This document shows, one piece after another, positions 36,173 through 47,435 of a DNA stretch of 64,000 bases. Source of the DNA: Phlegmacium glaucopus. Taxonomy: Eukaryota > Basidiomycota > Agaricomycetes > Agaricales > Cortinariaceae. Positions within the stretch are counted from its first letter, which is position 1, and each line of letters starts with the position of its first letter. The notes beneath the pieces were generated by a model. It was not told the origin of the DNA. It did no database searches and saw only the letters and a program-made list of their open reading frames with translations. The translations under genes were made by a program, and so were the position numbers. The stretch lies in the NCBI GenBank assembly GCA_015039465.1, contig MU130379.1:987270-1051269 (forward strand), given 5' to 3'.

Positions 36173-37673
36173 AGCACAATGGCAAAAAGGGATGGTATGA
36201 CATTATTCTTGGGCAAATGGTTATAGTCGTGATCACACGGTGGTCGCATGTCAGTGTCATAGTGGTCATTCTAAGCGAACACGAAGAATGAGTGTGAACA
36301 TATGTGAACATAGATGGGTTGTGACGTGACCATCTATCTTCTCGATTCTATCTTTACTTTCGCCCTCCCACACTCGTCTTCACTCCAATAATTGCCTTTT
36401 TATTTCATTCCTCAGCCAAAATTCTTTTCGTAACCCGACGCAACCCGTCAGTGTTCCCTGTACTGGAACTTTTCAACCCCTTCTTGTGAGATACCCTAAA
36501 AATATGTTATCTGACGTGGGTGTGGATATCATCGAATGTTTGTATCAATCATTTCTTCCATAATTTTTTTTTAGTAGCAGTCAAAGTAGGGCGATTATTG
36601 CACGATTAAGTTGCCGATTATCGATTGTTGAGCACTTAATCGCCTCAAAAATCGTGTAACCTTTGGACAGGTATTCCGCGTATAAGCATACCCTGACCTC
36701 GTTCTTATACCAAACTGCTTTTTTTTCTTTGGTCAATTTAGGCCTTTGGAACCAAGTTCCACGCAGACATTGCAAGCTTTTTTTACGGACTAAACTGCCT
36801 GTCTCCCTCCCTACGGCCCCATGCTGCACTGCTGGGGTAGATGATTCTATCCCCAGTCAACCCTGCATGAAAATGCCGTTTGCGTGGGCACCGCTCGATG
36901 TAGTGTGGATACCAAACTGCTTATATATATGGTCCGTGAGGTTCAGTAACTTTAAGCAAGACCAAGCACCGGTCTTATGCCAGAGAATTTAAGTGAGACC
37001 TCTTTTGGCAGATGGACTATCTGACAGCTATGAGTGCACACAACCCCAGCTTTCCATAGTGGTGGTTGGTGTCACCATTTCTCAAAAGAAACTTCTGGCT
37101 TGCGATTGGAAATTATTAAGAGTAAGATCCAATGTTATCGATCCTGGTACTATCGGTACAACTCTTTCCAGATGGTCCATTGATGATTCTTCCGAATTGG
37201 CCTAGGACCTTTCAAACATCATGGCCATCATGATATAGCCTCGTAATATGCATGGCAAGTCAGTTTCCCAGCAAAGCAACGTGTATTATATGACGTGAAG
37301 GTCTTCCGTCGGCGATGCAGACAATAGTCACTTTAATCTGAGTGCCTGGAATATTTTATGTCTGACTTCCACAGATCTACCATGTTTACCATCTTGTCAT
37401 TGTCTCATCCTAGAAGGTGCTACGACTCAAATTGATTTCAAGTACTACAGGAACCGAATTCATTCGATCATTCAGTCCTCATACATGTATTTACCTATAT
37501 GTTAGAGTCTATGTCGTTCAGAACTGGGTAAAGAAATGAATTTGACAAAGAATTTATCTAAGTAATAAGCTCTGTGGTCAAGTCGAATTAATGTTTTCTC
37601 TCGTCTGTCCAATCTGCCATATTTCGAATACTTGAAATTTATGTAAGGGCTGTGTTAACCTGTCTCTAGCCAA
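36173..37673. other. 1.5-kb divergent intergenic region
   Basis: Between P450 copy B (minus) and Npr3 (plus). A 14-base word, ATACCAAACTGCTT, occurs twice (36707-36720 and 36909-36922), and T-runs are frequent. Frames of 60-110 codons exist on both strands, but none has a domain, splice pattern or codon signal I would support. Confidence 0.5.
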
Positions 37674-40208
37674 ATGGCAGAAACACTTCTCGCATTGTTA
37701 CTTGTGACGACTTCAGCCAAAGGTTCCAGCTTGGTGTTTCGCTGGCCCGAAATACCCATTGCCTCACCGCGACTAGCTCGGGCGCGTCCTGAGGAATCCG
37801 ACTCCCTTTCTCACCTCGACAACCCATGGAAAGTATCTCACCCCGAGCAAGCAGTAAAACATGCAAAGCTACCGGAACATGACTACGGGTCCGATCCAGA
37901 TTATTGTTGGCACCGTCCAAATGCTCTGCGGGATCGTTCTCCGTTGTTTAGGCACTCTTCTCACCTCTCTCCAGGTCGAACCTCCCCCGCGAGAGACAGG
38001 GCGTATAGTCTCAACACAGTCATGGTCCCTGACGAGTACGATCACCTATTGGGATATTCAGTCGATTTTCTCGCAACTTTGCTGTGTCCTCAGAAGTCAA
38101 TGTGTCATCAAAAATTTGAATTGGTGGTGGATGATCTCGCCTTTATTGGACATCCAGTCTGTGCAGACCCGGATGGTGATTGGAGGTTCAAACCGGAGAA
38201 GTTTAAGGCTGATTCGAGAGGCCGAGAGACGAGGGAGCCTACAAACTCAGCATCACCTAATAACGATGCGCCAACTTCAACCAGCCCGGAAATGCCTTCT
38301 TCCGACCCCCCTTCAAAAAGTGCATGGCTAGATACCTTTCATTTCGCGCTTGTTCTTGATCTTCCCGACCCGTCATCATCTGCTTCTGGAAACCTTTCCA
38401 AATATTTCAACATTCTATATGAACAGATTGCTTTCACCCTTGCTGCCGTCCTATACCAAGAACAAGTCCTTTCAAACTTTGTGGAAAAGGAATGTGACGT
38501 TCTCAGCGCCTTGAAAGAGTCGTGTATCTCGAAAGGTGAATATCTGATCGCATTTGAGCTTGGGTCCAAGGCTTATATGGTCCAGGCGAGCCCTTTTCAA
38601 AGTATGTCTCTCAGGCTTTTGAAGTCTCGTCAATCGCTCCTGCCATGAAATCCATCTATGAAGCCATCAAGAAATCTAAGATGGCCTATATATCCATCAA
38701 CAATCTTCCTTTAGAGCTCCAGCTCCCTCCTTTTCTCGATAGCCTATTAGACAGTCAAGGGGACCCCGAAGTTGACCTAATTGATCCTTCTGACAACGAC
38801 GAGGCTCTGAATTGGGGTGAAGAGCTAAGCCTTGGCTGGAGGTTACCGACAATGGCACCTTGGAAAAGTTTGTTGCTTCTGGACGTAGACAACGAGATGG
38901 ATCCGCACCAGATCTTGGCAGGCCCTCATGATAATTCGGAAGATAAGGCACTTGCGGAGGGTCTAGTTCGATTTCTGGAGACGGCGTCTGTTACACTATC
39001 GTAAGTACTGTTTGTTTCTACATGTTCTTGAACTAAGATGCGTATCTCCCCAGGCTTTCTGAAATGGCGAGTGTGTTGGACTGGGATTTGGAATCTCAGG
39101 TTTATCCAATCGTTCGATGGCTCGTCCTTCATCGACGAGCTAAAGTGGTGGATACTGTTCATCCAGGACTGAAGACTGTTTTCACACTTTCTCCAAAGTT
39201 TGAAAAGCCGTAAGCCTTAGTTTTGTTCTGACCGTAATTGTCAATCATGCATTCCCTTAGATTATCGCAACTTACACCTGAGTTTCAAGAAGCCTTTTCA
39301 CATCCTGCCATTCCACCTCTCCCACGACTCCTTGCGACCATTTCTACTTCTATGTCGAAGCAGACTGACAACCACTTTTTCGCTTCTGTTGTCCAGTCCA
39401 AAGAATTCATACCCATGTATCATGATGTCATCCTGTGGATGCTTAAGAGGGACATGCTTGTGGCATTGCATCTCCGAATTCGTTTGGTGGCTACTAGTGA
39501 ACTGAAAGCACGCGTTAAAGACGAACGTAAGGGAAAACTGGCTGGGATGAAGGGAGATTTCGCTAGGCGCGATGATGGGTCTAATCCACGCTTGACTTCT
39601 CAGCATCATGATTCCGTTACTGAGGAACAACTTTCTCCGAATCCACTATCAAAGAACCCGACATTTTTCCTATCTACTACGCATGCTCGCCAGTTTTCTC
39701 GGTCGAAAGACTCTGATAGGAGTGGCATAAGTGAGTTGGATTTTAGAGAAGGTGTGGATGTGGTTGAAGATACGCCTGGATCGGAAGTTGACAGTAACTC
39801 TGAACCTGACGAGGAAGACTCGGGATGGGATACGACTGAAGATCATGTTGGGCCGAGTATGATCAACGATCCTGGAAAGGCGACGCCTATGCAGCGTCGC
39901 TGGCTATCAGCCATGTCGGAGGGGAAGGCGCCTGCTATTGCCAGGAGATTTGAGATGTATATTCGTTCTTTCAAATTTGGACCTCTATGTTCTGACTTTT
40001 ATGTGTTGATTAGGATTAACCAGTATTTCGATGGCAAGAAGTCCGATGATGAAATTTTATATCGTGCTGAAATCTCAAGGAAGCAGCTTCGTGAGGTCCT
40101 ACACCATTACGAAGAATATGTAGGCATTCTCCGCATTATTGATGCCCTTTGTTCAATAGCTAATGTTGAGCTTCTATGCAGCTGCAAACATTCCTACATC
40201 CATCGTAA
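37674..40208 (+). CDS. NPR3: Npr3, GATOR1-complex subunit (nitrogen permease regulator 3)
   Basis: Part of the Npr2-Npr3-Iml1 complex that restrains TORC1 on the vacuole when amino acids are short. Exons 37674-38601, 38625-39000, 39054-39209, 39261-40119 and 40182-40208. N-terminal longin-like part: TLLALLLVTTSAKGSSLVFR ... GYSVDFLATLLCP, KFELVVDDLAFIGHPV, and FHFALVLDLPDP. Middle: ISSIAPAMKSIYEAI and ISINNLPLELQLPPFLDSL. C-terminal winged-helix part: FIPMYHDVILWMLKRDMLV and ISRKQLREVLHHYEEYLQTF, with stop at 40206-40208 after a small last exon. Disordered acidic insert near residues 600-650. The first join is odd: only 23 nt (38602-38624) can be removed to hold frame. Confidence 0.9.
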
Positions 40209-40255
40209 CAGCATAGATTTCGCCAAAGCCGAGACTTCCTACCTCTGACCCATTT

Positions 40256-41242
40256 TTATACATCTTTATGGTACCAACCTAATAAAGTAGCTGCTTTGGA
40301 ACAGTCAAAGAAACCTTCCCTCCCCACAAATGCTTTACCCTCTTTTATGGGTACATCCGGATATGAGTTTCGTATCAGGGACATCGTGTTTTCATCCACC
40401 GCAGTCTCAGGAGCGGTAATAAAAAATGTTTCGTGGCCGGACCACTTGTCGTTATTTGGTTTGATGGCTAGAAGGAAAGCTTCTGCACTGGAGTCTTCCT
40501 GGACATATCCCCAGAGATCTTTTGGTCGGTTGCTGTCTGCGATGGCTCGATACGGGACGGACCAATGGAGTCGCAAGCTGGCTACTTTCATGGAGCTGTA
40601 ACGACGAACGATGGTGTCTGCTTGCATCTCACAAATTCTGGATGGAAAAGAAAAATGGTTATGGTTCAACGGGGTTGTTTGTGTGACGCGTAGTGACCTT
40701 ACAGTTTAGACAGACCATAAGGCTCGTCCGGTTCACAGGGGTGTTGCTCGTCTATGGGAAAGTAGTTGAAGTGACATTGTTGGCTGAATACCAAGGTGAT
40801 GACATTCGCGGAGGATGCTTGTGCGACGCGGGTGATTCCCAACTCAGCACATGCGCGGAGGATGTTCCATGAGATGACGACATTACTGTTGAATTGACAG
40901 TTCAGTGGCTCTGCTCGCTTAGGAAGAACAGGGGTGGGAAGTGAGAAGACCCACTTACCTATTATGCGTTGCTACCTTGTAATCGCCAGGATTGCGATGT
41001 GCAGCGAGGTTGATGACAGCATCGTATCCATCCAGGAGTTTCAAGACGACCTCAAAGTCTCTTAGATCCGCTGCTGCGAAGGTGTATTCTGGGTGATCAT
41101 CATAGATCCTGGGCTGTGGCGGATCATTACCAGCACGTTGTTGAGTAAGGTCGATGCCTAGGACGGTGTTTCCTTGTTCCAGAGCTAATTTTACGACACG
41201 TTTGCCTACAGATCCGTTGCATCCTGTGATAACCAATTTCAT
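40256..41242 (-). CDS. NAD-dependent epimerase/dehydratase family (extended SDR)
   Basis: Nucleotide-sugar epimerase-like enzyme; substrate not known. Starts at ATG 41240-41242: MKLVITGCNGSVGKRVVKLA holds the Rossmann TGxxGxxG motif. DAVINLAAHRNPGDYKVATH follows, then exon 2 (about 40702-40885) with NSNVVISWNILRACAELGI, a putative SSAN catalytic stretch and PYGLSK, the YxxxK active-site motif. Exon 3 ends HKDV with TAA 40256-40258. Roughly 300 residues, typical of short extended-SDR proteins. Tail-to-tail with Npr3, only 47 bp between stop codons. Confidence 0.85.
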
Positions 41243-41522
41243 GAGGAGTTGGAATAAGCTGTAGTTGTACCAAGTAAAAATATCTTTTATGGGATTGAAA
41301 AAACGACGGATTAGATGTGATTTGCAGCCCAAAATTATCCTGATTGTCTTCAACTTGTTGTGCATTTGGAAGAATCCTCCCTTGGTTTCTTGACCATGGG
41401 AGCATTTATTCCATATCGATTACTGTTATACAAAGTAGTTAGTTGCCCTACCGAACCATTGGCCTGCTTATGTTACTGTTGAAGGTGTTGAATTCCTGTC
41501 AGTGTCACATCATACCAACAAT

Positions 41523-42798
41523 ATGACCGAGTAAGAAACGGAAACAATTTCTGTATTCTTTTGGCTAATGAGACTATATACACAGGTTTACTCGAAGGCC
41601 CCTTTCAGTTCAATCCTCTGAACTTCTTCTTACGCCTCTACTTTGTTACTATGTAACAGCTATTCTCGTTACTCTACCCCGAACTTCTCTCATTCGTCTC
41701 GCTATTCTGCCAATAACGTTGTTTTTTGCTTTCCGTGCTTCTACTCAACTAGATCTAGCAGCAGGCTACGGTGACGATGGTAGGCTCGCGTATCTGAACC
41801 AGGCTCTCCTTGTGTGTAACAATTCAACTTGCATCTCACGTGTGGCACTCATTCATAGCCGACAGTTGGCAATGACCATCCTTGCCATACGAGCTATTAT
41901 ATGGACATTCCAACGAAACCCCTACCGACGTACTCATAGGTCTAGCGATGTCTCTTTGACCTACTCTCAAATACTGCTCGATGGCCTTGATCTCTCTCTC
42001 AACCTTAGAGGCATTGGTTGGTCGTGGTCATGTCTCCCTAAACCCCCTACAGAATCTCGTTCTTCCTTCACCTTCTTTCTCCACAATCTCGCCTCCTTTC
42101 TCTTTCATGTTGTCTTCTTCGATGTCGTCCACCGCCTTGTTCAAATTTTCGAACCAAACACCATCGGTTCTCCCGTAGGAGGCTCTATCTTCGATCCGTC
42201 CCTTCCACCGCTCTACCGCTACTCACGTTCAACTCTCATTACCTTGTTTGCAGGCTTCACAATATACGCCGCTATTCAAGCAGCCTATCTATTCCTTACC
42301 CTCTTCTCTCTCATTTTCCTACGTCATTCTCCCTCCCAATGGCCACCTATATTCAACCACCCTTGGTTTTCTACTTCACTCTCTCAATTCTGGTCAAGGA
42401 GATGGCATCAACTCTTTAGAGATGTCTTTGTTTCTTTTGGAGGAAACACTCTTACTTTCTTCATGGGCCGTGTAGGCGGTGTACTTGGCGCTTTCTTCAT
42501 CTCTGGCCTTCTCCACACTTTTGGTCTGTGGGGCATGGGTCGAGGAGGAGAATTCATCAAAGTAACTGGCTTTTTCATGCTCATGGCTGTCGGCACCCTC
42601 CTCGAACACTCATGGAAAAGCCTCACGGGCTCACGCGTAGATGGATTCCTTGGCAGAGTCTGGACATTAGTTTGGCTTCTCGGCTGGGGAAACCTTCTCG
42701 TTGAGGCTTGGAGCACGAAAGGCCTAGTCGGCAGTGTCTTTTTTCCTGATGGATATCGGCCCTCAGATTACATTTTGCAATGGTGGATCAAATCATAG
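41523..42798 (+). CDS. MBOAT/wax-synthase-like membrane O-acyltransferase
   Basis: Multi-pass enzyme predicted to move an acyl group from CoA onto an alcohol (lipid, sterol, terpenoid or toxin-type substrates in relatives). Exon 1 is 8 nt (41523-41530, ATGACCGA); a 55-nt intron and exon 2 (41586-42798) give 406 residues. Several hydrophobic helices; signature region FWSRRWHQLFRDVFVSFGGN followed by the invariant-type His in FISGLLHTFGLWGMGRG. GLDLSLNLRGIGWSWS is another family mark. Without the tiny first exon the frame would lack a start until residue about 70. Substrate cannot be told. Confidence 0.83.
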
Positions 42799-43467
42799 TA
42801 TCAACAACACTGGATGAATATTGAACTAATCCTAGGATATATACCACGTCTAAAACTCTGCATTCACTCCCGAGGGGCCCACATTTTCAATACTCTGCAC
42901 ATACAATATACGTTTCAAATTTGGTCTTACACACCTTTCAAATTAGTATCCCCTGTTTACTTACTTATTTCTTCTATCCAATAATCACCACCAGTTAATA
43001 GATGCTGAGCCGTCGTATGGCGCAACTTGGGGATCCTTTGAACAGGACACGGCTTACAAATTCCAGCGTCGAAGTTCGTAATAATCGCTTGTGTCGTCAT
43101 CCTCACGATCAACTTCGGTGTCCATCTTTCTTCTCATCTTGCTAGAAATTTAACCTCCTATAATCTATATATCCTCCAAGAAGATTCATACAAGACATTT
43201 TCATGCGCACCTCACACTATCGAGCTCACCATGTTGTTCCCTGTTGCAAGGTCATACACAATATCTCGCACGCACATCCCAGACTTTTACATCTTCGACG
43301 TCTGTGGAAGTTGTGAATATGACTAGCGCAGTGAGTTCAACCTGAAAGCTTAAAATAAATCATTTACGGGGAATCCCATCTGCGCCGCACAATCTTGACC
43401 ACCGCGTGACGGTCTCACCTTAGAGCCTAGTATCCCGATCCGCGCACGCCGTCAGAAACACGTTGCG
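42799..43467. other. Gene-poor left flank of the transposon
   Basis: 669 bp downstream of the acyltransferase gene. No supported gene. Ends in the octamer ACGTTGCG (43460-43467), the left copy of the target-site duplication. Confidence 0.5.
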
Positions 43468-43497
43468 AGGACCCCTGAATATACCCTCAGATCCCGT
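43468..43497 (+). repeat. Left terminal inverted repeat of the transposon
   Basis: Thirty bases, 29 of which pair with the right end. The single mismatch is base 24 (A here, G on the complementary right end). Confidence 0.9.
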
Positions 43498-43960
43498 TCC
43501 CAGATCCGGATAGAAATTGGCCAAAAAAGTTGCGATGCCTTAGCACTGTCCGGATAGATTTTTCAAAAATTTTGGGGAAACCCGGGGGTAATATTCCGGA
43601 TAGAAATTGGGCCGACCGAATTAACCCAGGGCCGATCCCGGATAAAAAATGTGTGCATGAGGATTCGAAGGTTTACCGTTCATAGTACTGGGTATCCAAA
43701 AAATGAAAAAAGATGTGGGAGAGAATTAAAAATGGAAAAACATGCCTAATTATTGCCTTAATATGAATGACCCTTTTTTTTTCTTGCGCGCAAAGCGCGC
43801 ATGTACACTATCTTTTGCACTTCTTTTGTACTGTTCACAATTCTGAATAACTTCTTTTTTTTACTGAATTATAGTTGCACATCCATTAATTAAATTAAGG
43901 TCAGCTTGCATTTGTATTTAATAGCTTGACAGAGTCTCAATGTATAAATCTGTAGGCATG

Positions 43961-44378
43961 GCAGATAACATGTGGCTATGCAGGCAAGAAATTTACATTC
44001 GGAACAATTTTTCTCTTCCAGCACACTAGTAAAATATGAAAATATTCATGATGGTAGTAAAATTCTATTTGGTTGTAAATTTGAAAATTGGGAGCATAAT
44101 AATTTAAACTGAAGTAATGGGAACAAAATGTTCCAGTTGGCAGATAACAAAGGCCTCTGATTGGCTATGGTAGATAACATAAGTCTCAGGCAGATAACAT
44201 ATTGATCTTTACAGCCTCAACAAAGGCACCTTTCATATATTTTAAGAGATAGGATCATTCTAAACATAGGTTTTCATGAATTCACGCTGAGAGCTCACTT
44301 TAATCCTCATTTTTGAGCTCACAATGGTTAAAATATTGGCGAACCGTGCTCTTTTCGGACTTTGCCGGGCAGATAACA
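43961..44378 (+). repeat. Five copies of the word GCAGATAACA inside the transposon
   Basis: Copies at 43961-43970, 44140-44149, 44170-44179 (GTAGATAACA), 44190-44199 and 44369-44378, all on the plus strand. They are separated by unequal distances, so this is not a tandem array. They could be protein-binding sites or a remnant of an internal repeat. Confidence 0.6.
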
Positions 44379-44513
44379 AACCCAGCACAACTAACGGTAA
44401 ACCGATTCGAACACCAGACTTGATGATCAAATTTTTCTACAGCAAGATTCAACTAGACTAATCCAAAGACATTTGTGAATCATTTATGTTGTTCCTTATA
44501 CCTTACTATAGGC

Positions 44514-44594
44514 CTTACTCAGGCCTTACAGGTCTTCGAAGCCTTGAAAGCTCTTGCAGGAAAGAAGAAGACCCCTGAAGAAGACAAGGAGTAG
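44514..44594 (+). pseudogene. Possible C-terminal exon remnant inside the transposon
   Basis: After a TATAG acceptor-like site, a 26-codon frame reads LTQALQVFEALKALAGKKK then TPEEDKE before TAG. Amphipathic and Lys/Glu-rich, unlike the AT-rich surroundings. It could be the last exon of a captured gene or a lost transposase; too short to identify. Confidence 0.25.
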
Positions 44595-44805
44595 CTTAAA
44601 TTTATAGAAAATTAGCATATATAATGGATTCTATATTCTTTTCATTTAAGTTACTTCTTTTTACTTATAAGACGTCCTACAGGTGCTCTTGAGGCCCTGC
44701 AGGGCCCCCCGGGCGAAAAAAAATAGAAATAGCCATATCCGCGTCCGGATAGAAATTGGCCAAAACTGTCCGGATAAAAATTGGAAAAATTTTGACTTTT
44801 CGGAT

Positions 44806-44835
44806 ACGGGACCTGAGGGTATATTCAGGGGTCCT
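44806..44835 (-). repeat. Right terminal inverted repeat of the transposon
   Basis: Reverse complement of the left end. Immediately followed by the right copy of the 8-bp duplication ACGTTGCG (44836-44843). Confidence 0.9.
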
Positions 44836-45942
44836 ACGTTGCGCCAACACCATTCCCACCGGTGCTCATCGAGAATAATATTCCCTCCATGACCCAAATA
44901 TCGCATGACAATTCTACTCCCAGCCTCCAAGTCCACGGCACGACAATGATATGTCTCTTGCATCTGGCCTGAGGCGCATGACATCGTTCCGGTACTTGGC
45001 TACCACCGATGTCTTCTCGTGTCTCGATCTCATAAGTTGAAATACCTGCTTGGTTGCCTACCTTCAGAAAGCTCAGGATCGCCATCGCATGCACTCTCCT
45101 TATCTTCCTCTTCCCATTCTCTCATGCATAACTCCTGATTCTACTCCCATCACCAACAAAAATCAAATTTCTGCCGTACTTTATTACCCACCTAATGTTA
45201 GATTCAGCTTGACAGTTCTAGGCTTGATAAATTCACCTTCATCAACATTGGATGTGTCTTTCGTCATATAGCAATGCATATACGGAACCTTGTATTCTCC
45301 CATGGCGGTCACATTGTTGGAAGGAGATCGAGACAAAACATATTGCAACCATCACCATATATTAATCTATCAAGCCTGACCGTTCATAGCAAGAACATAA
45401 AAGTCTATCGCTGATACACAGTCCATTGATGCATCTCTAATACGTTCATTTGATATTTTTTATTGTTCTCTTTCACAGACTATTCATTTTATTATTTCCC
45501 ATTCCGTTTCCCCGAGTCCACCGAGGTGAAATGATATGTGTCGCTTGCTATTTTGATTTCAACAGCTGTATTAGTGACCGATGTTGAGCTCGACTATCGA
45601 GAGTCCATATTCGGTTTGAACACTCGGAGGCATGTCACAAATCGTCACTCACCCGCTATCCATTATTCGGCGCCGGTCAGATCGCCAGCAATCGCGCCCC
45701 CCATAACTCTTCATACTACAAACCGAATAATGTCTTCGTAACTAAGGCTAAAGTGTGGAGCTTGTTCTTAAAAAAGCCACTCAGAGCAGTGTTGCCTTTT
45801 TCCCACAACTACATCACATATTTTTAGAATTCAACATCTCCGAGTCGCAAGCTAAGTGAAGAAACGAAAAGATTGAGCAACCTAATTACCTGGGTCAGCA
45901 TGTGATGACACAAATATTGGGGCATTGGAGTCTAACTCAAAT
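44836..45942. other. Gene-poor right flank of the transposon
   Basis: 1.1 kb upstream of the methyltransferase gene, starting with the right ACGTTGCG copy. Frames of 60-86 codons occur without domains. No RNA gene or repeat recognised. Confidence 0.5.
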
Positions 45943-47079
45943 ATGACTCACTCTTTGGCTTTCATGTCCGTCTATGCTAACCCTGGTTCAAAGCCTAAAC
46001 TAGATCCTGGCCTCTATAATCTACAACCCCATGAAGTCGCTTTCTTTAAACAACAGACAGGTATTCAAGACGATGAGGTTTTGAAACAACACATCATTCA
46101 AGTCCAAGCAAAGGCATATGAGGTCTGTTTATCTTTTACTAACAGGCTGATATTACATACTCATTTCATTCAACATCCTGCAGATTTATGGCTATCCATG
46201 TATCCGTCTTTTCTCCTTCGCTCGCCTTAAGACCTCTATCTTGCCTGGTTACAACCAAGCACTTAGGCTCCTCAAGGAACGTAACCATCCTATCTTGCTC
46301 GACGTCGGTTGTTGCCGTAAGTTCAACTGTCCTCTCCCTTAACAACTACTTCCTTACTAGTATTTACTATCAGTCGGCACTGACGTGAGAAAGGCCGTCT
46401 TCGACGGTTGGCCTGTCCAGGATATCATCGCTTTTGATATTCAGAAAGGTACATAAATATCTATCCATTCAAATATTTTTCAGATATGTAATCAATTTAT
46501 TTTATATATTCATCAGGTTTCTGGGAATATGGCCACCAACTATTCAAATCTACGCCTGAGGCTTTCCCTGCTACCTTTATCTTAGGAGACGTCTTTGATC
46601 CTAATTTTATTTCTCGAAGAGGTCCTTTCGTATCCATGGCTGAAATCAATCACCTCAACGGAACTATAACCCCTCCTTTAAACACCCTAACTTCCCTTAA
46701 CCCCCTCCAAGGAAAAATATCCGCAATACACATGTCGTCCTTTTTCCATCTCTTCTCGGAGGACTGCCAACTACAACTGGCGAAACTTATCTCTTCTCTC
46801 CTCTCGCCCAAGAAAGGATCCGTAATATTTGGACAACATGGCGCAAGGCCTGTTAAGGGATTCAGAGTTGAACAAAGGTTCAATAAAGTCAAGATGTTTT
46901 GTCATTCACCAGAAAGTTGGACACAGATGTGGTTAGATGTTTTTGGTGGAGAAGACAGGGATGGTAATAATAGGGTGAAAGTGGTTACGGAGCTAATAAA
47001 CGTTGTGAGGAAGGGTTTTTCAGACCATCCAGAGGATGAGAAGTTTTGGCTCTTGAAATGGTCTGTGACAAGGCTTTGA
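45943..47079 (+). CDS. SAM-dependent methyltransferase, Agaricomycete family
   Basis: Small-molecule-type class I methyltransferase, substrate unknown. Exons 45943-46122, 46184-46316, 46374-46448 and 46517-47079 sum to 951 nt (316 residues). N-terminus: GLYNLQPHEVAFFKQQTGIQ. The Rossmann motif I is split across an intron: HPILLDVGCC / LGTDVRKAVFDG, then IIAFDIQKGFWEYGHQLF. The acidic SAM-ribose residue is Asp in AFDIQ. Later IHMSSFFHLFSEDCQLQLAK and KKGSVIFGQHGARPVKGF are typical of this family, which often occurs near meroterpenoid genes in fungi. An upstream ATG (45903) is out of this frame; the M at 45943 precedes the first conserved block. Confidence 0.85.
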
Positions 47080-47435
47080 ATTAACATAACAATAGAATGG
47101 CATAGAATTCGCGATACAGCATTGTTGAAATAAATGCTTCAAGTCACCTTACACATGCAAGTTAAAAAGGTTGAACGCTGATCATGAAAGAACCCGATTT
47201 GAAAGCAAAGTAAATGATCATTAGGTTGGGTATGTACAGGCGTGGTGACAAAAAACGAGTAGAGCCTTCCGGATGTAGCGACATAGAATAGGACAAGATG
47301 GATGCTTATATGTCAAGAGAATGAAGTATCTGTGTTCTGTACCTAGCATTTGAGGTCAGTTGATAAACATAAAGAGTATGTTTCAATGGTTGCTTCAAGC
47401 CGGATAGAAAGAAAATAAAACCAAAAGTTGTTGAT
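47080..47435. other. Convergent 3' spacer
   Basis: 356 bp between the ends of the methyltransferase and Yvc1-like genes. No gene seen. Confidence 0.5.

Larger units (their letters stand above)
43468..44835. mobile_element. Non-autonomous DNA transposon, hAT-like by its 8-bp duplication
   Basis: A 1,368-bp element. The left end (43468-43497) begins AGGACCCCTGAATATACCCT; the right end (44806-44835) is its reverse complement over 30 bp with one mismatch. It is flanked by a perfect 8-bp direct repeat, ACGTTGCG, at 43460-43467 and 44836-44843. Eight-base duplications are characteristic of hAT elements, though the ends do not start with the common CAG. Inside the ends lie further copies of CCGGATAGAAATTGG(C/G)C at 43507 and 44741 and relatives at 43547, 43596 and 44770. 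The interior is AT-rich, holds five (G)CAGATAACA words, and has no transposase-length frame. Near-identical ends and an exact duplication suggest recent insertion. Confidence 0.85.

Noticed and set aside
36173..37673. Repeated ATACCAAACTGCTT words as a mobile element
   Set aside because: Only two copies, no inverted ends, no target duplication.
40120..40248. Npr3 C-terminus extended to 40248
   Set aside because: A GTAGGC..TGCAG intron (40120-40181) leads to the family-typical end YLQTFLHPS.
44834..45094. Minus-strand frame at the transposon edge as a disrupted gene
   Set aside because: Removing the element does not extend the frame; a stop follows at once, and no family is recognised.
15188..47079. 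P450s, hydrolase, acyltransferase, methyltransferase and permease as a secondary-metabolite cluster
   Set aside because: No terpene cyclase, PKS or NRPS core gene is present, and housekeeping genes (DSS1, citrate synthase, Npr3, Wss1-like) lie between them.
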